Assembly: GCA_020631405.1 (NCBI GenBank)
Contig: JAHDHH010000001.1
Location: 16,494 to 80,493, forward strand
Length of the DNA stretch: 64,000 nt
Direction of reading: 5' to 3'
From: Saprospiraceae bacterium
GTDB taxonomy: Bacteria; Bacteroidota; Bacteroidia; Chitinophagales; Saprospiraceae
Part shown: piece by piece, positions 27,311 to 36,391 of the stretch
How the letters are laid out: each line of letters opens with the position of its first letter
Position numbering within the stretch: the stretch's first letter is position 1
Position numbers and translations under genes: made by a program
Notes under the pieces: model-generated
Databases searched by the model: none
The model's input: the letters and a program-made list of their open reading frames with translations, nothing else
What the model was told of the DNA's origin: nothing

Positions 27311-28561
27311 ATGTACATGAATAAGTTAGTAGTATCAGTTCTCATGTCGCTCTTAAGTGTAGCGGCGATAGCCCAGGTGATGATTAATGATTTTCCTGAA
27401 TTATTAGAACTAGAGTGTACAGGAGCTCCAGAATATTATGACGCTAATATGGTGCAAAATTGGGTTGATGATTTTATTATGAACAATTCAGCTACCACAG
27501 ACTGTATGGCGAGTAGCTCATTGACTTGGATAAGTGATTTTGATTTAAACAACCCTGTAAGCGTTAGCATTAATGATTGTACGACTAGTTTTGATGTCAT
27601 ATTTACAGTTACGGACGAATGTGGTTTTTCTGATTCAGTTGAAGGTACTGTTATGATTGAGGACTTTAATCCACCAATGCTTGATCCACCATCAGCAATG
27701 ATAGTAGAATTTGGTTGTGATGGCAATGGTAATGTATCAGATATTCAGAATTTGGCAAATACAAACTACGGATTCGTCATTCAGCCAGATGACTGCAGTG
27801 ATGTTGTATTCTTCATCCAGCCAGATCCGCTTGATCAAACCTTTGATTGTATAAATAATGATCTGAACTACTTTGATGCCTATACAGAAGATGCTTGTGG
27901 TAATCAATCTCCATTTTATTCAATACAGATTTTGATTTTTACTACAACTGTGTCATTTGATTCTCCTCAATCTTCTATTGGTGAAGATGGTGTTTCTACT
28001 CAAGTCTGTTTGCAGATAGAGGGTAGTCATCCCAATGCATCCACTCAGGTGGAAGTAGCAATAGCTGGTTCGAGTACTGCCACAAGTGGGGTTGACTTTC
28101 AATCCTTTGCTAGCCCAACACTATTTACCTTTGAGGCTGGAGAATCTTCACCACAGTGTTTTACTATAACCTCAATTTCGGATAATTTGCCAGAGCCAGA
28201 TGAGACAGTAGTTATTAATATTAGCACAGTAACTGGAGGCTACGAGGGTGAAACAGGTGATATTGCTCAACATACGATAGTGATTATTGACAATGACGAT
28301 GATGATAATGACGGCATAGAAAACTCAGTAGACAATTGCCCGGACGATTATAATCCATTTCAAGAGGACTTAGACAATGACGGAGAAGGCGACATCTGTG
28401 ATACAGATAACTCTATCGGCGAACTCATGATCATTGAAGATGATGTATTTCTTGATAAGATATACTCTGGGGTTGTGGTTAGATCACTAAATGGACAGTG
28501 TTGGAAGATTGTTGTGCAGAATGACGGCACGCTTAATACGATTAGTGTTGTCTGTCCATAA
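27311..28561 (+). CDS. Secreted Calx-beta and thrombospondin type 3 repeat protein
   Basis: A 416-residue secreted protein with a signal peptide ending near AIAQ. The first 190 residues are Cys-rich, Ig-like (FTVTDECGFSDSVEGTV, AYTEDACGNQSPF). A Calx-beta domain covers about 213-325 (SIGEDGVSTQVCLQI, TATSGVDFQSF, DETVVINISTV). A thrombospondin type 3 calcium-binding stretch follows (DNDDDDNDGIENSVDNCPDD). It has no usual T9SS type A domain. The end is an Ile/Val-rich segment, CWKIVVQNDGTLNTISVVCP, which may be a separate kind of C-terminal signal (inference). Probably surface-exposed and calcium-stabilised; the role is unknown. A second in-frame ATG at 27317 is an equally good start. Confidence 0.85.
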   Translation: MYMNKLVVSVLMSLLSVAAIAQVMINDFPELLELECTGAPEYYDANMVQNWVDDFIMNNSATTDCMASSSLTWISDFDLNNPVSVSINDCTTSFDVIFTVTDECGFSDSVEGTVMIEDFNPPMLDPPSAMIVEFGCDGNGNVSDIQNLANTNYGFVIQPDDCSDVVFFIQPDPLDQTFDCINNDLNYFDAYTEDACGNQSPFYSIQILIFTTTVSFDSPQSSIGEDGVSTQVCLQIEGSHPNASTQVEVAIAGSSTATSGVDFQSFASPTLFTFEAGESSPQCFTITSISDNLPEPDETVVINISTVTGGYEGETGDIAQHTIVIIDNDDDDNDGIENSVDNCPDDYNPFQEDLDNDGEGDICDTDNSIGELMIIEDDVFLDKIYSGVVVRSLNGQCWKIVVQNDGTLNTISVVCP

Positions 28562-28631
28562 TTTTAGACAATGTATTCAATAGAGTCCATTTGTTTATTG
28601 TATAAATAATCTATAAATAGTCTGCCACTCT

Positions 28632-28660
28632 CTACTTAATGTCAAGTTGACATTAAGTAG
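28632..28660. repeat. 29-base perfect palindrome after the Calx-beta gene
   Basis: CTACTTAATGTCAA (28632-28645), one central base, then the exact complement TTGACATTAAGTAG (28647-28660). It lies 70 bases past the stop of the Calx-beta gene and 58 bases before the GH13 start. The sequence after it is only moderately T-rich, so it may be a weak terminator or a binding site for a dimeric regulator. Confidence 0.85.
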
Positions 28661-28717
28661 CATCTTATTTCAATTACTTCTGATATTTCTTATTACTTTG
28701 GAGTAAATTATATTCCT

Positions 28718-31540
28718 ATGCTATACAGATTGATGATCATTGTAATTGTTTGTTCTTTGTCAAATGAAGTAGTTGGACAGCAGGTAGTTTATACAGAGCC
28801 GGCTTTCCCAACACAATTTGATGAAGTCACTGTCTATTTCGATGCAAGTAAGGGAGATGCTGGTCTGCAAGGGTTTGAGGGAGCCGTCTATGCCCATACT
28901 GGAGTAATCACAAGTGAGAGTAGTGCTCCAAATGATTGGAAGTATGTAGTTGGCAACTGGGGAACCGAGGATCCTAATTCACTTATGACTAGGGTGTCTG
29001 ACGATCTCTATTCTATTACCTATATTCCACAAGAGTATTACAATATTCCAGAAGGAGAACTCGTCCTGCAATTGGCCTTTGTCTTTAGAAGTGGTGACGG
29101 TAGTCAGAGTGGGAGAGAAGTAGGAGGTGGAGATATCTTTACTGATATTTACCCACCTGAAGATGGTCTATTCGTAACCTTGACTTCACCTACAGAAGAG
29201 AATATCATCCTGTTCGAGGGTGATGAACTCTCAGTTGGAGTAGAAGCAAATCAGTTTGCTCAGATTACATTTATTGACAACGGAGAGACCATTTTAGAAG
29301 AAGACTTTATTGACAATGCAGAGCTAACTTACACACCATCTGGATCCGGCACTCACATCCTTGAAGTTGTGGTTACTACTGACACTGATGAGCAACGCAT
29401 TACACGAGAGTTTTTTGTATTAGATGGAATTATCCAATATGGTACTCCACCTGTAGGTACAATTAATGGATTGAATTATTATACGGAAGATTCACTGATA
29501 TTTCAGGTCTATGCTCCTCAAAAAGACTATGTGTTTTTGCTAACGGTAGACAATGAATTCAAAGCGAATCCAGACTACTTGATGAATCAGACGCTTGATG
29601 GCGCTAGACATTGGATTGCACTGCCAAAGACACTCTTTGATAATAATAGATCGGTATATCAGTACTTGATGTCTGGCGATGTTACAGTAGCTGATCCTTA
29701 TAGCACCGTTGTATTGGATAAGTGGAATGATGATGAGGTACCTGCTAGTGCTTTGCAAGACCTTCCGCCATATCCAGAAGCCTACGCTGATGGTTTGGTG
29801 ACTGCATTTGATATTGACTATGTGGTATACCCTTGGATGGTTGAGGATTTTGAGAAGCCAGCGAAAGAAGACCTCATTATTTATGAATTGTTACTGAGAG
29901 ATTTTTTGGCAGACCATAGCTATGCATCTTTATTAGATACACTCGATTATTTGGATGCCCTTGGTGTAAATGCCATTGAGTTGATGCCGATTAATGAATT
30001 TGAAAACAATGATAGCTGGGGTTACAATCCATCATTTCACATGGCTGTAGATAAGTATTATGGCAGCAGGACAGAACTAAAGGCAGTCATAGATGAGGCA
30101 CATAGCCTTGGTATTGCCGTGATTTTAGATGTGGTGTATAATCATGCGTTTAGCCAAAGTCCACTTTGTCAGATGTATTGGGATCAGCAGAACTTCAGAC
30201 CTAGTCCTGACAATCCGTGGTTAAATGTAGAAGCTACACATCCATTCAATGTAGGCTATGACTTCAATCATGAGAGCCCAGCGACTAAGGCTTGGGTAAG
30301 ACAGGTGCTCTCTTACATGATTGAAGAGTATAGGTTTGATGGGTTTAGGTTTGACCTTTCTAAAGGCTTTACACAAACTAATAGTATTGGGAATGTGGGA
30401 CTAATGGGGCAGTATGATGCGAGTAGGGTAGCTATCCTAAAAGGGTATGCTGATCATATTTGGAGTGTAGATTCGGATTCGTATGTGATTTTAGAACATT
30501 TTGCAGATAATCAAGAAGAAGAAGAGCTATCTGGGTATGGGATGATGCTTTGGGGGAATGTCCAACACCAATCAGCAGAGGCTGCAATGGGCTACCCATC
30601 TAATCTCAATTGGATGGATTACCAACAGCGAGGCTGGGACGATCCGCATGTCATTGGGTATATGGAGTCGCATGATGAAGAACGCATGATGTACAAAGTC
30701 AATAAATGGGGAGCAGCAGATGGAGACTATGACACGAAGGCTTATCCTACAGGATATCAGAGGGTAGCGGCTGCAGCTACGATATTTTACTCCGTGCCAG
30801 GCCCTAAGATGCTTTGGCAATTTCAAGAAATGGGCTTTGATTATTCTATTAACAGGTGTGAGGATGGGTCAATTGACGAGGGATGTAGATTGTCAAGAAA
30901 ACCAATCAGGTGGGACTACCTTGAAGATCAAAATCGAGGAGTATTGAAGTCAAGGCTGAGTGAGCTCTTTCATCTCAAGACGACTTATCCAGTATTCTCT
31001 ACTAGTGATTACCAATTTTTCAATTCTGATTCTTTTATTAAGCAAGTAGTACTTAATCATTCGGATATGGATGTGGTATCTGTTGCCAACTTTAATGTAG
31101 AGCCTGAGCTTGTGAAAGTCAACTTTCCCTATACTGGGACTTGGTATGACTTCTTTACTGGTAATGCCGTAGAAGTTGTAGATGTTAATGTAGACTATAC
31201 TTTTGAACCAGGAGAGTATCACCTGTATACTTCTGAGCTTATTCTTCCGCAGCTAGGGTATGTCTCTGAGATAGATGATATTGCGGAGTTCTACGAAGTG
31301 ACATGTTATCCATCAATTGCCACTAGAGGGGAAGATGTCATTGTCCATATAGGTAATACATCACAGAGTGTCATTGTAGACCTGCTTACTATAGATGGAG
31401 TTTTGATTTCTAAAACACCAATGCAAGGTAGTCAAACTAGGATTACAGTGCCTGACCATGCTCCACTTGGGGTCATACTAGTGAAGGTGAGTAATCCAAG
31501 AGGACTAGCCTCCACCACCAGAATACTAATCCAACACTAG
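28718..31540 (+). CDS. T9SS-exported multidomain GH13 alpha-glucan enzyme
   Basis: A 940-residue secreted protein. After the signal peptide (ending near VVGQ) come two beta-sandwich regions: about 22-145 (PAFPTQFDEVTVYFDAS) and about 148-235. A CBM48-like E-set lies at about 245-345 (LIFQVYAPQKDYVFLL). The GH13 barrel spans about 370-790 with IELMPINEF, DVVYNHAF, the nucleophile Asp546 in GFRFDLSKG, acid/base Glu593 in VILEHFA and Asp653 in ESHDEE. A T9SS-like C-terminal domain ends it (CYPSIATRGEDVIV, TRILIQH). The E-set plus barrel resembles branching or debranching enzymes; alpha-1,6 activity or amylase activity cannot be told apart here. Confidence 0.93.
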   Translation: MLYRLMIIVIVCSLSNEVVGQQVVYTEPAFPTQFDEVTVYFDASKGDAGLQGFEGAVYAHTGVITSESSAPNDWKYVVGNWGTEDPNSLMTRVSDDLYSITYIPQEYYNIPEGELVLQLAFVFRSGDGSQSGREVGGGDIFTDIYPPEDGLFVTLTSPTEENIILFEGDELSVGVEANQFAQITFIDNGETILEEDFIDNAELTYTPSGSGTHILEVVVTTDTDEQRITREFFVLDGIIQYGTPPVGTINGLNYYTEDSLIFQVYAPQKDYVFLLTVDNEFKANPDYLMNQTLDGARHWIALPKTLFDNNRSVYQYLMSGDVTVADPYSTVVLDKWNDDEVPASALQDLPPYPEAYADGLVTAFDIDYVVYPWMVEDFEKPAKEDLIIYELLLRDFLADHSYASLLDTLDYLDALGVNAIELMPINEFENNDSWGYNPSFHMAVDKYYGSRTELKAVIDEAHSLGIAVILDVVYNHAFSQSPLCQMYWDQQNFRPSPDNPWLNVEATHPFNVGYDFNHESPATKAWVRQVLSYMIEEYRFDGFRFDLSKGFTQTNSIGNVGLMGQYDASRVAILKGYADHIWSVDSDSYVILEHFADNQEEEELSGYGMMLWGNVQHQSAEAAMGYPSNLNWMDYQQRGWDDPHVIGYMESHDEERMMYKVNKWGAADGDYDTKAYPTGYQRVAAAATIFYSVPGPKMLWQFQEMGFDYSINRCEDGSIDEGCRLSRKPIRWDYLEDQNRGVLKSRLSELFHLKTTYPVFSTSDYQFFNSDSFIKQVVLNHSDMDVVSVANFNVEPELVKVNFPYTGTWYDFFTGNAVEVVDVNVDYTFEPGEYHLYTSELILPQLGYVSEIDDIAEFYEVTCYPSIATRGEDVIVHIGNTSQSVIVDLLTIDGVLISKTPMQGSQTRITVPDHAPLGVILVKVSNPRGLASTTRILIQH

Positions 31541-31547
31541 GATGCAA

Positions 31548-34500
31548 TTAATTACTACACGGATCAATAATTGCCTCAAATGTAGCTCCTACTTCAACTT
31601 CAAAACCGCCATCTAAGCAGATTGTTGAAGCACCGAATGTGACATTTCCATTGTTTGGTACATTCCCTGTACTAGTAATAGTCTGCGCTGCTTGGTAGTA
31701 GTCGTTTGTGATTGGGTTCGAGGATTCATCCAAATTTGTAGGGCAACATGCACTCATATTGTCAACTATCGTTATTGTTGAGTTACAAGAACTACTTATT
31801 CCTGAAGTGTTTGTGACCGTAAGGATGACATTTTGAGTTCCAACATCTGCACAAGTAAAAGTAGTTTGGCTTAATAGCATTCCGCTTATCCCACAGTTGT
31901 CGGTACTGTTATTATTGACTTGCAACGCTGATACAACAGTATTGCCAGAAGATCCAAGGAAAAGAGTTAAATCATTGCAATTTGCAACAGGGGGAGTATC
32001 ATTCAATACATTGACTACTGAATTGCAGGTAGATTCATTTCCATCAGTGTCGGTTATTGTAAGTATTACATTGTTGCTTCCAATGTCGTTGCAGGTAAAA
32101 TTTGACTGTGATAGCGTCATGGAGGATATTCCACAGAGGTTATACGACCCATTGTTGATATCTGACACATTAATGGATGCATTACCATTTGCATCAAGAA
32201 ATGCTGTATGGTTTTGGCAAGCAGTGGTTTGTTGAGGGTTTTCAATGGTAACAATAGAGCTGCAAGTGCTAGTATTTCCAAATGCATCAGAAACAGTCAA
32301 TATTACTGTATTATCACCAAGGTTATTACAAGTAAAGAATGATTGAGATAGTGTCATCATTGTTATATTCCCACATTCGCTACTTGAACCATCATCAATA
32401 TCACTTGCAGAAATTATTGCATTTCCAGTGTTACCCAAATAAGCAGTTATGTCCTGGCATTGTGCTGTAAGCGCTGAATTTCCAATTACATTAACTATTG
32501 CACTACAAGTGCTTTGATTACCAGTTACATCAGTGACAGTTAGGACTACTGTATTATTGCCAATGTCATCGCAACCGAACATTGTTTGAGATAAGGTCAT
32601 TGATGCGATGCCACATTCACTGCTTGATCCATTGTCAATGTCTGCTACTGAGATTGAAGCACTTCCACTTGAGTCTAAGTAGGCTGTATAATCTTGGCAT
32701 TGTGCTATTGGAGGTGAGCTATTGACTACATTGACAATAGCAGCACAAGTAGAATCATTGCCACCCACATCAGTGACAGTGAGTATTACATTGTTACTAC
32801 CAACATCAGCACAAGTAAATGCAGTTTGAGAAAGTGTCATCGAAGCAATGCCACAAAGGTTATATGAACCATCGTTAATATCTGCTACAGTAATAAAGGC
32901 ATTCCCATTTGTATCAAGAAATGCTGTATGGTTTTGACACTGCACTAGTTGCTGAGTATTCACTACTGTTACTAAGGCAGTACAAGAATTTTGATTGCCA
33001 GAAAGGTCCGTAACAGTCAAGATAACTGAATTAATACCCAAATCGTCACAAGTAAATGTAGTCTGCGATAGAGTCATAGAACCTATCCCACAAGCGTCAG
33101 CCGAACCATTGTCGATGTCAGATGGATTGACGATAGCCATGCCGTTTCCATTAAGTGTTACGGTATAGTTTTGGCAAAGTACTGTAGGTTGGGTAATATC
33201 ATTGACAGTAACATTTGCCATGCATGTACTAGTGTTTCCCTCATCATCTATAGCTGTAAAGGTAACCTGCGTTATTCCCACATCACTGCACGTAAATGTA
33301 GACTGTGACAAGGCAAATGAAGGCACAGAACAATCATCAGAAGAACCATTATTAACATCTTCTGGGGTAATTGATGCATTTCCTCCACTAGAAAGATCTA
33401 CCGTCACATCTTTGCAAATAGCAATAGGTGGGTCAGCACATCCAGTATTACAATCAAAAACGGTAGTAACATTGACGTTTGGAATTCCCATTACCACATA
33501 GTCATCACTTATCGCAACTGCACTTGCTGACGCAGATCCAAATTGGCTGTAAGTAGATAAGTAATTTGATTCAATCCACGCAGTACCATTCCAATCATAG
33601 ACATAGATACTACCAGAATTAGACCCATTATCATCATTATTTGCAGCGCCAACCGCTATCCTGTTTCCAGAATTGCTTACACTTGCTCCAAAATTGTCAA
33701 AGGCTGCTCCATCGGATGCCAGAAGTTTAGTTTCCACCCAAGTTGATCCATCCCAATCATAGATGTAAATGCTACCAGCATCAGCTCCATTGTCATCGTC
33801 TTTATCGGCACCGGCAACTATTCGATTGCCAGATACAGTTACACCCTTACCAAAGTTGTCTCCATTGGTGCCATCGGAAGGAAGGATTAATGTTTGTCCC
33901 CAAGATGAGCCATTATAGTCAAAGACATAGATGCTTCCTGCGTCTTGACCATTGTCGTCATTAGAGTAAGCACCTGCCACTATTATGTCGCCAGATACAC
34001 TGACGCTTCTACCCATAAAGTCATAGACTATCCCGTCATTAGCTATGAGTTTGGTTTCAGACCAGGTTGCCCCATTCCAATCATACACATATACACTTCC
34101 TGAGTAAGACCCATTTGCGCCTTCTCCGAAAGCACCAATTGCTATTCTATCACCATCGATTGATAGGCTTTCTCCAAAGTTGTCAAAACTTGAGCCGTCT
34201 GAATTAGTCAATTTGGTTTCTTGCCAACTTGATCCATCCCAGTCATAGATATAAGCACTCCCTGAACTCGTACCATTGTCATCATCTCCAGGTGAGCCAA
34301 CTACAATCCTATCGAGACCAACGCTGACACTAGTTCCAAACCTATCATTGACATCACCATCAGAAGCGATTAGCTTTGTTGATGTCCAGTTGCTTCCGTC
34401 CCAGTCATTGATAAATATTGCTCCAGAGTTTTCACCATTAGTGGCGTCATCTACAGCTCCAACTACTATTCTATTATCAAAAATGCTTACAGACGTTCCA

Positions 34501-35747
34501 AATCGATCGAAGGAGAATCCATCAGTAGGAATGATTTTGGTTTCTTGCCAATTTGATCCACTCAGCTCAAAGATATAGCTACTCCCAGTTTCTAGACCAT
34601 TATCATCATCTTGATAAGCACCAACTACTATGAGATTGTTAGCAATGGCAACGCTTATACCGAAATTGTCCCCAATGTCACCGTCTGAGGCAGTTAATTT
34701 GGTCTCATTCCAGTTGTTGCCGATAAGTTCAAAAAGGTATGCACTTCCAGAGTCTAGGCCATTGTCATCATCTCTATGCGAATCAATGACTATTCGATTG
34801 CCAAAGCAACTGATACTGGTCCCGAAGTTATCACCAGCTGATCCATCAGAAGCAATGATTTTGGTCTCGTTCCAATTGCTGCCATTCCATTGGTAGACAT
34901 ACATACTACCAGACCCATTGCCATTGTCATCATCACCTATGGCACCAACCGCAATGATATCGCCAGATACTCCTACACTAGAGCCATAATAGTCAGCTCC
35001 ACTTCCTTCGGATGCTGTGATTTTGGTTTCAACCCAAGTGTTGACTACCCAGTCGAATAAATAGATACTACCTGAATTAGTACCATTGTCATCATCATAG
35101 TTGGAACCTACAACAATCCTATCGCCCGATATATCTACATCAATTCCAAATCCATCAAACGATCCTCCATCACTAGGGAGAAGTTTGGTTTCTATCCAAG
35201 AGTTCCCATCCCAAACAAAGGTGTAAATACTTCCTGAGTCTGAGCCAAAGTCGTCATCTCCAATTGCAGCAACTACTATTCTGTCTCCAGATATCGCAAC
35301 ACTTGATCCAAAATTATCAAAACTCGTTCCGTCAGATGCAGTGAGTTTGGTCTCTATCCAGTTGGCTCCATCCCAATCATATATATAAGCACTACCTGAT
35401 TGTACGCCTCCAGGGCCATCGCCTGGAGCACCCACTATGATTCTATTGTTAGAGATGCCAACACTTGCCCCGAAATCAGCGTTGCTGACTCCATCACTAG
35501 CAATAAGTTTGGTTTCTGACCAATTGCTACCATTCGGTTGATAGAGGTAGACAGCACCAGAACTGACTCCATAGGTATAGTCTTTAGAACCTACCACTAC
35601 TTGTGTCCCATCTGTAGCTACAGCACGTCCGTACTCGACATTTGGGATGCCACTTGTCAGATTTTCTAATTCGCTGCATTGACCAGAAGTATAGTTTATT
35701 GCAATGATTAGGAATGCGATACTTAACAGTATAAATCTTAAATTCAT
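31548..35747 (-). CDS. Giant FG-GAP and Ig-like repeat surface protein
   Basis: A 1399-residue secreted protein starting MNLRFILLSIAF (ATG at 35747; a TTG just before it is unlikely). After the signal peptide come 13 full FG-GAP-like repeats of about 53 residues plus a degenerate fourteenth (about 30-755), each with a pattern like FGxSVxISGDRIVVGA, a DDDNG loop and YIYDWDGSxWxETKL. Then come seven Ig/HYR-like repeats of about 80 residues (about 765-1325), each with four cysteines (QCQ, ECG, FxC, STC). The last 65 residues (ICLDGGFEVEVGATFEAIIDPC) fit the 3-coathanger-stack type of C-terminus, not T9SS type A. Likely a calcium-binding adhesin or scaffold. It converges on the GH13 gene. Confidence 0.88.
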   Translation of the reverse strand: MNLRFILLSIAFLIIAINYTSGQCSELENLTSGIPNVEYGRAVATDGTQVVVGSKDYTYGVSSGAVYLYQPNGSNWSETKLIASDGVSNADFGASVGISNNRIIVGAPGDGPGGVQSGSAYIYDWDGANWIETKLTASDGTSFDNFGSSVAISGDRIVVAAIGDDDFGSDSGSIYTFVWDGNSWIETKLLPSDGGSFDGFGIDVDISGDRIVVGSNYDDDNGTNSGSIYLFDWVVNTWVETKITASEGSGADYYGSSVGVSGDIIAVGAIGDDDNGNGSGSMYVYQWNGSNWNETKIIASDGSAGDNFGTSISCFGNRIVIDSHRDDDNGLDSGSAYLFELIGNNWNETKLTASDGDIGDNFGISVAIANNLIVVGAYQDDDNGLETGSSYIFELSGSNWQETKIIPTDGFSFDRFGTSVSIFDNRIVVGAVDDATNGENSGAIFINDWDGSNWTSTKLIASDGDVNDRFGTSVSVGLDRIVVGSPGDDDNGTSSGSAYIYDWDGSSWQETKLTNSDGSSFDNFGESLSIDGDRIAIGAFGEGANGSYSGSVYVYDWNGATWSETKLIANDGIVYDFMGRSVSVSGDIIVAGAYSNDDNGQDAGSIYVFDYNGSSWGQTLILPSDGTNGDNFGKGVTVSGNRIVAGADKDDDNGADAGSIYIYDWDGSTWVETKLLASDGAAFDNFGASVSNSGNRIAVGAANNDDNGSNSGSIYVYDWNGTAWIESNYLSTYSQFGSASASAVAISDDYVVMGIPNVNVTTVFDCNTGCADPPIAICKDVTVDLSSGGNASITPEDVNNGSSDDCSVPSFALSQSTFTCSDVGITQVTFTAIDDEGNTSTCMANVTVNDITQPTVLCQNYTVTLNGNGMAIVNPSDIDNGSADACGIGSMTLSQTTFTCDDLGINSVILTVTDLSGNQNSCTALVTVVNTQQLVQCQNHTAFLDTNGNAFITVADINDGSYNLCGIASMTLSQTAFTCADVGSNNVILTVTDVGGNDSTCAAIVNVVNSSPPIAQCQDYTAYLDSSGSASISVADIDNGSSSECGIASMTLSQTMFGCDDIGNNTVVLTVTDVTGNQSTCSAIVNVIGNSALTAQCQDITAYLGNTGNAIISASDIDDGSSSECGNITMMTLSQSFFTCNNLGDNTVILTVSDAFGNTSTCSSIVTIENPQQTTACQNHTAFLDANGNASINVSDINNGSYNLCGISSMTLSQSNFTCNDIGSNNVILTITDTDGNESTCNSVVNVLNDTPPVANCNDLTLFLGSSGNTVVSALQVNNNSTDNCGISGMLLSQTTFTCADVGTQNVILTVTNTSGISSSCNSTITIVDNMSACCPTNLDESSNPITNDYYQAAQTITSTGNVPNNGNVTFGASTICLDGGFEVEVGATFEAIIDPCSN

Positions 35748-35902
35748 CAATATGTTTTAATGTCAAATAGACTGTGCCACAATTAATTCAATCGAGGTAG
35801 AATGTCTGTAATTCAATGATAGGAATTGAACCCTTCTTAAAGACATCACAATGATAGGGGTACCACTATCTGTTTTTGTGAATTGATAAAAGATTAACTT
35901 GA

Positions 35903-36391
35903 TTACTTTGATGGATCACTGAGGTAGGAACTCCATACCCATCCTTCAGAACCTTGGTGATTTATTTTGCACCAACTACCCATTGTGCCATCAACTAGGG
36001 TAGAGTCGCTATTGCAATAGTAAAGATTGACGGAGCTGCCTGATGCGATACCAGCTAATACTAGTCCAGATGTAGATGGTACTTCTCTTAGGTTAAGTGT
36101 GCCATTTGCTATAGAAACTATTTTAAGGTTAGGACTAGATTTGAATAAGTCTAGCTCTTTGCTAAGTGCTTCTGTCTTTAACACTTGATCAGTGTACAGC
36201 GTTTGAAGACTATCGTAGGGTATTTGTTCTTTTTCTTGAATTGATTCGGATGAGGAGAAAATCTCAATGGGGTTGATTCCCTTATATATAGAGACACCTA
36301 ACCATGCTCCAATGAGGATGATTGGGATGAGAAACAACCAGATCAAATTAGATCCAGACTGCCTTCTGCCGTATCTTTGTTTTCTTGCCAT
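35903..36391 (-). CDS. Membrane-anchored SH3b protein
   Basis: A 162-residue protein with a basic N-terminus (ARKQRYGRRQSG), one transmembrane helix (about 16-35, LIWLFLIPIILIGAWLG), a short helical stretch and a bacterial SH3 domain from about 90 to the end (SIANGTLNLREVPSTSG, EGWVWSSYL). SH3b domains commonly bind cell wall or peptides; the orientation suggests the domain lies in the periplasm. Its start codon overlaps the stop codon of the PGI/PMI gene by one base (TAATG), so the two are probably co-translated. Confidence 0.82.
   Translation of the reverse strand: MARKQRYGRRQSGSNLIWLFLIPIILIGAWLGVSIYKGINPIEIFSSSESIQEKEQIPYDSLQTLYTDQVLKTEALSKELDLFKSSPNLKIVSIANGTLNLREVPSTSGLVLAGIASGSSVNLYYCNSDSTLVDGTMGSWCKINHQGSEGWVWSSYLSDPSK

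Noticed and set aside
31897-34896. Several plus-strand open frames across the FG-GAP/Ig-like gene
   Set aside because: They are opposite to the tandem repeats and repeat with them. No signal peptide or domain is seen.
33500-35640. Regularly spaced DNA repeats that could suggest a CRISPR or satellite array
   Set aside because: The period is about 160 bases, matches whole protein repeat units, and the frame stays open throughout. They encode FG-GAP repeats.
35814-35858. Direct repeat CAATGATAGG before the FG-GAP gene (35814 and 35849)
   Set aside because: It is only ten bases long and is seen just twice, with no clear promoter relationship.
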